From: DASTPP01 sp035762175
Lineage (GTDB): Bacteria; Myxococcota_A; Polyangia; Polyangiales; Polyangiaceae
DNA length: 64,000 bases
Assembly (NCBI GenBank): GCA_035762175.1
Contig: DASTPP010000374.1
Span: 1 to 64,000 of the forward strand
Reading direction: 5' to 3'
Part shown: positions 60,427-64,000 of the stretch, in pieces
Layout: every line of letters begins with the position of its first letter
Position numbering within the stretch: position 1 is the first letter of the stretch
Position numbers and translations under genes: made by a program
Notes under the pieces: generated by a model
Told to the model about the DNA's origin: nothing
What the model saw: the letters and a program-made list of their open reading frames with translations, nothing else
Database searches by the model: none

Positions 60427-60792
60427 CCCCAGGCGGCGGGGCGCCCCCTCTCATCTTCATGAAGAGGTTGAAGTCGCCGACAATTACGCCGACGCTGCAA
60501 ATCTTAGAGCCGTTCCCGGGTTGGTGGCGCCTGCCCTCCGGCACCCCAAACTCGCCCTCCCGGCTCAACCATGGGGTCCCCGCCGGCGGGCAGGCGCCAC
60601 CAACCCGGGAACCGCTCTCGCCTTCTCGTCGGTCGAGGTAGGTCAGGGTGAACACGCTTGCCCTGGCGGTGTTCTCTGGCGATGGTCCGCCGGGCGCCTC
60701 GCGCGGCCCTAGACCGGCCCCAGGCGCCCGCCAGCCGCCCGCAGGCGGCCCCCCCGGCACCCCCGCCCCCCCTCGTTTTTGAAGGCATCCGC
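60427..60792. other. Intergenic region, possible decayed gene
   Basis: 366 bases dominated by the inverted repeat at 60506-60618. On the minus strand, the stretch just left of it reads SVGVIVGDFNLF, which recalls the GDFN motif of endonuclease/exonuclease/phosphatase proteins; the frame is open but has no start and no other recognisable motif, so this is at most a remnant. Lower GC than the surroundings at 60450-60510. Confidence 0.45.
60506..60618. repeat. Long inverted repeat, MITE-like or terminator
   Basis: A perfect 24-base arm (60512-60535, starting gttcccgggttggtggcgcc) is mirrored at 60589-60612; with one mismatch each side the stem extends outward by six bases and inward by about six, giving about 36 paired positions around a ~37-base loop. 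This is far longer than a terminator needs and resembles a miniature inverted-repeat element or an archival palindrome. No flanking target duplication is obvious. Confidence 0.85.
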
Positions 60793-63216
60793 ATGAAGCG
60801 TACGTTTCTCCTGGTCGGCCTCGGCGCGCTCACCCTCGCGTCGGCCGCGTGCGACCCCCCCGCCCCGCCGAAGCCGCCCTCCGCGGCGCAGCCGCCCCCG
60901 GCGGCCCCCCCGACTCCGGCCGCCGCCACAGCCGCCGAGGTGTCGAGCCCCCTGCTCGAGAAGTGGGCGGGGCCTTACGGCGGCGTGCCGCCCTTCGACC
61001 GGGTGAAGGTCGAGCAGTTCAAGCCGGCGCTCGAGGCCGCGATGGAGCGCAACCGGCGCGAGATCGCGGCCATCGCCGCCTCGGCCGAGGCGCCGACCTT
61101 CGAGAACACGATCGTGGCGCTCGAGGACGCGGGGCGCGCCTTCAACGACGTGCAGACGGTCTACGGCGTGTGGGCCTCGACGATGAGCTCGCCCGACTTT
61201 CAGGCGGTCGAGCGCGAGATGGCGCCCAAGCTCGCGGCGTTCGCGGACGAAATCACCCAGAACGAGGCGCTCTTCCGGCGCATCGAGGCCGTCTACGACG
61301 CGCCCGCGAAGGCGCGGCTCACGCCCGAGCAGCAGCGCCTCGTCTGGCTCACGTACACGAACTTCGTGCTGGCCGGCGCCAAGCTCGACGCGGCGGGCAA
61401 GCGGCGGGTCGGCGCGATCAACCAGCGGCTCGCCTCGCTCTACACCTCGTTCTCGCAGAACGTGCTCGGCGACGAAGAGCAGTACGCGGTCTTCCTCGAG
61501 GGCGAGGCGGACCTCGCGGGGCTGCCCGACTCGGTGCGCGCGGGCGCGGCCGCGGCGGCCGAGGCGCGCGGCCAGAAGGGCAAGTGGGCGATCGCCAACA
61601 CGCGCTCGGCGATGGAGCCCTTCCTCAAGTATTCGTCGCGGCGCGATCTGCGCGAGAAGGTCTTTCGCAACTACGTCAACCGGGGCGACAACGGCGACGC
61701 GCGCGACAACAACAAGAACATCGGCGAGATCTTGGCGCTAAGGGCCGAGCGGGCGAAGCTCTTGGGCTTCGCGACGCACGCGCACTGGCGGCTCGTCAAC
61801 TCGATGGCCAAGACGCCCGAGCGGGCGACGCAGCTGATGGAAGCGGTCTGGAAGCCGGCGGTGGCGCGCGTGCGCGAGGAGGTCGCCGACATGCAGGCGA
61901 TCGCCGACCGCTCGCCCGACAAGGCCAAGATCGCCCCGTGGGACTACCGCTACTACGCCGAGAAGGTGCGCAAGGCGAAGTACGACCTCGACGAGAACGA
62001 GGTGAAGCCGTACTTGCAGCTCGAGAAGCTGCGCGAGGGCATGTTCTGGGTGGCCGGCGAGCTCTTCGGCTTCGAGTTCGTGCCGGCCGACGGCGTGCCG
62101 GTCTACCACCCCGACGTGCGCGTCTTCGAGGTCAAGGACCGGGCGAGCGGCCGGCACGTGGGGCTCTGGTACTTCGACCCCTACGCGCGCAAGGGCAAGC
62201 GCAGCGGGGCGTGGATGAACGCCTACCGCAGCCAGGAGCGCTTCCGGGGCGAGGTGACGACGCTCGTGTCGAACAACTCGAACTTCGTGAAGCCCAACCC
62301 GGGCGAGCCGGTGCTCATCAGCTGGGCGGACGCCGAGACGCTCTTTCACGAGTTCGGCCACGCGCTGCACGGCCTCAGCTCGAACGTGACGTACCCCTCG
62401 CTCTCGGGCACGAACGTGCCGCGCGACTACGTCGAGTTCCCCTCGCAGCTCTTGGAGCACTGGCTGCCGACGCCGGAGGTGCTCAACCGGTTCGCGCTGC
62501 ACCACCAGACGGGCAAGCCGATACCGCCGGCGCTCGTGGCGAAGATCAAGCGGGCGGCGACGTTCAACCAGGGCTTCGGCACGGTCGAGTACCTGTCGTC
62601 GGCGCTCGTCGACATGAAGCTGCACTTGGCGGGCGACAAGCCGGTCGACGCCGACGCGTTCGAGCGCGACGCGCTCAAGCAGCTGGGCATGCCCGACGAG
62701 ATCGTGATGCGGCACCGCACGCCGCAGTTCAACCACGTCTTCGCGGGCGACGGCTACTCGGCCGGCTACTACAGCTACCTCTGGTCGGACACGCTGACGG
62801 CCGACGCCTTCGAGGCCTTCACGCAGGCCAAGGGCCCCTACGACCCGAAGGTCGCGGGCAAGCTGCGCGAGCACGTCTTCGCGGCGGGCAACACGGTCGA
62901 CCCGGCCGAGGGCTACCGGGCCTTCCGGGGCAAGGACCCGGGCGTCGACGCGCTGATGCGCAAGCGGGGCTTCCCGGCGGCGCGGGGCGGGGCGCCCGCC
63001 AAGAAGGCGGCGCCGTTAGCGGGGCGGGGCGGCGCCCGCGCGCGCCGGCGGCGTCAGGCGCCCGCGGCGCGCAGGCGCGCGGGCGCGGCCTCGCGGGGGC
63101 GGGCGGGGCGCGGCTCGGCGTGCGCGGCGAGGCGGCGCGAGGAGCGCGGCTCGGGCGAGGCCGAGTGCAGGGCGGCGCCGGCGAGGATGGCCTCGCAGAG
63201 CGTGGCGAAGTCGTAG
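60793..63216 (+). CDS. M3-family oligopeptidase (Dcp/PrlC-like) lipoprotein
   Basis: 807 residues. Signal peptide with lipobox ASAAC (C20). After a Pro/Ala linker, the M3 peptidase fold: helical N-terminal domain, then zinc motif H519-E520-F-G-H523 (LFHEFGHALHG), a downstream EFPSQLLEHW with the third zinc ligand Glu, and the GYSAGYYSYLWSD and HVFAAGNTVDPAEGYRAFRG signatures of peptidyl-dipeptidase Dcp/oligopeptidase A. It cleaves short peptides, here in the periplasm or at the surface. Homology ends at about residue 727 (MRKRGF); the last 80 residues are an Arg/Ala-rich tail antisense to the end of the ligase gene, suggesting the original stop was lost. Confidence 0.9.
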   Translation: MKRTFLLVGLGALTLASAACDPPAPPKPPSAAQPPPAAPPTPAAATAAEVSSPLLEKWAGPYGGVPPFDRVKVEQFKPALEAAMERNRREIAAIAASAEAPTFENTIVALEDAGRAFNDVQTVYGVWASTMSSPDFQAVEREMAPKLAAFADEITQNEALFRRIEAVYDAPAKARLTPEQQRLVWLTYTNFVLAGAKLDAAGKRRVGAINQRLASLYTSFSQNVLGDEEQYAVFLEGEADLAGLPDSVRAGAAAAAEARGQKGKWAIANTRSAMEPFLKYSSRRDLREKVFRNYVNRGDNGDARDNNKNIGEILALRAERAKLLGFATHAHWRLVNSMAKTPERATQLMEAVWKPAVARVREEVADMQAIADRSPDKAKIAPWDYRYYAEKVRKAKYDLDENEVKPYLQLEKLREGMFWVAGELFGFEFVPADGVPVYHPDVRVFEVKDRASGRHVGLWYFDPYARKGKRSGAWMNAYRSQERFRGEVTTLVSNNSNFVKPNPGEPVLISWADAETLFHEFGHALHGLSSNVTYPSLSGTNVPRDYVEFPSQLLEHWLPTPEVLNRFALHHQTGKPIPPALVAKIKRAATFNQGFGTVEYLSSALVDMKLHLAGDKPVDADAFERDALKQLGMPDEIVMRHRTPQFNHVFAGDGYSAGYYSYLWSDTLTADAFEAFTQAKGPYDPKVAGKLREHVFAAGNTVDPAEGYRAFRGKDPGVDALMRKRGFPAARGGAPAKKAAPLAGRGGARARRRRQAPAARRRAGAASRGRAGRGSACAARRREERGSGEAECRAAPARMASQSVAKS

Positions 63217-64000
63217 CCGGCGGCGGCGGCGATGCGGGGCAGCAGGCTCGTCTCGGTCATGCCCGGCTGGGTGTTGACCTCGAGGATGTACTCGTTCTCG
63301 CCCTCGGTCACGAGCACGTCGACGCGCACGGCGCTGGTGCAGCCGAGGGCGCGGGCGGCGCGCTCGGCGAGGTTGAGCACGTTGCGCAGGCGCGTCGGCG
63401 GCAGGCGCGCGGGCAGGTGGTAGGCGGTCATGCCCGGGGTGTACTTGGCCTCGAAGTCGAAGAGGCCGGCCCTCGGCTCGACCTCGAGCGCGCCGAGGAC
63501 GCGGCCGCCGAGCAGGGCGACGGTCACCTCGCGGCCGGCGACGTAGCGCTCGACGAGCGCGACGCGGTCGTAGCGGAAGGCCTCGCCGAGGGCGCGGCCG
63601 AGGCCGGCGAGGTCGTCGACCCGGCGCACGCCGAGGCTCGAGCCCTCGCCGCGCGGCTTGACGACGGCGGGGAAGCCGAACGAGCCGTGCAGCTCTTCGA
63701 GGTCGCCGGCGAGCTCGTCGGACGCGACCGCGTAGTAGGGCGGCGTCGGCACGTTGTGCAGCCGGAAGAGCTCCTTCGACTTGACCTTGTCCATCGCGAG
63801 CGCGCTCGCGAGCAGCGACGAGCCCGTGTAGGGCACGCCCATCAGCTCGCAGACGCCCTGCACGCAGCCGTCTTCGCCGTAGCGCCCGTGCAGCGCCAGG
63901 AAGGCGACGTCGACGCCGGCGCCGCCGATCAGCGACGACGCCTCGCGGGCGTCGTCGAGCACGAGGGGCACCGCGTCGTGGCCGCGCCCGCGCAGGGCGG
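63054..64000 (-). CDS. ddl: D-alanine--D-alanine ligase, 5' end outside the window
   Basis: The frame is open to the last base, where ALRGRGHDAVPLVLDDAR matches the family's usual second strand, so only the first few dozen residues are missing. ATP-grasp enzyme: FLALHGRYGEDGCVQGVCEL, GVPYTGSSLLASALAMDK, FPAVVKPRGEGSSLGVRRV, VERYVAGREVTVALLGG, and EYILEVNTQPGMTETSLLP with the metal-binding Glu and Asn. It joins two D-Ala for peptidoglycan precursors. The C-terminal 35 residues after AILAGAAL are a low-complexity basic tail overlapping the M3 peptidase gene on the other strand. Whether it is Ddl or a related D-Ala-D-X ligase cannot be told. Confidence 0.92.
   Translation of the reverse strand, partial: ALRGRGHDAVPLVLDDAREASSLIGGAGVDVAFLALHGRYGEDGCVQGVCELMGVPYTGSSLLASALAMDKVKSKELFRLHNVPTPPYYAVASDELAGDLEELHGSFGFPAVVKPRGEGSSLGVRRVDDLAGLGRALGEAFRYDRVALVERYVAGREVTVALLGGRVLGALEVEPRAGLFDFEAKYTPGMTAYHLPARLPPTRLRNVLNLAERAARALGCTSAVRVDVLVTEGENEYILEVNTQPGMTETSLLPRIAAAAGYDFATLCEAILAGAALHSASPEPRSSRRLAAHAEPRPARPREAAPARLRAAGA

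Noticed and set aside
60506..60618. Simple rho-independent terminator
   Set aside because: The stem of about 36 positions is too long and there is no U-tract; an element-type palindrome fits better.

Overview
The window is very GC-rich DNA from what looks like a myxobacterium of the Polyangiales (Sorangium/Polyangium type). The evidence is extreme third-position G/C, many lipoproteins with Gly/Thr or Pro/Ala linkers, a MYXO-CTERM-like C-terminal anchor (41843..43450), families common in that group (DUF2330, VWA-FHA, Rpn-like proteins with GKAEG repeats), and many two-component and secreted proteins. No rRNA, tRNA, CRISPR array, intact insertion sequence or prophage was recognised. The two outermost genes run off the window.

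Layout. 1-2800: end of an Rpn-like gene overlapping a hypothetical, then an acetoacetate-decarboxylase-like enzyme with a small membrane protein. 3323-10833: a hybrid histidine kinase, XdhC, and a single-chain xanthine dehydrogenase divergent from XdhC. 10860-15775: a LamG-type lipoprotein, two unknown proteins and a VWA-FHA protein. 15816-21469: an OYE-family flavoenzyme, an OmpR-type two-component pair and a small dehydrogenase operon. 21617-31708: an unknown membrane protein, a PhaZ7-like lipase, a self-regulating monooxygenase/ArsR pair, an MDR reductase and assorted lipoproteins, with a gene-poor stretch at 25692-26794. 32296-41548: a caspase-like protein, MFS exporter, GH5 enzyme, GST, coiled-coil membrane protein, and a fused S12 hydrolase-NamZ muramidase. 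41843-45771: DUF2330 and a five-heme cytochrome c with a TPR tail. 46037-49605: an accessory island with a second copy of the hypothetical family, a large palindromic repeat array, a SIR2-like protein and a second GKAEG-tailed protein. 49693-56695: VOC-bicupin, MGMT with an odd tail, a T4 Rnl1-like RNA ligase, a disordered BON protein and a membrane protein. 56728-64000: PHP phosphoesterase-like lipoprotein, a tight type III polyketide synthase operon, a large inverted repeat, an M3 peptidase and D-Ala-D-Ala ligase.

The strongest candidates for something undescribed are: the 46-49.6 kb island, whose two protein families recur together at the left edge of the window and whose divergent spacer is a roughly 400-bp palindrome built from AACGGTC-N-GACCGTT units at about 43-bp spacing; the caspase-like protein at 32296-33846; and the RNA ligase at 51640. 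Other unusual features are fused or over-extended proteins (S12-NamZ; MGMT, XdhC and M3 peptidase tails), a likely CTG start, and many short tandem repeats, including a 34-bp unit that copied the end of a coding sequence. All domain names come from reading motifs by eye; no database search was run.
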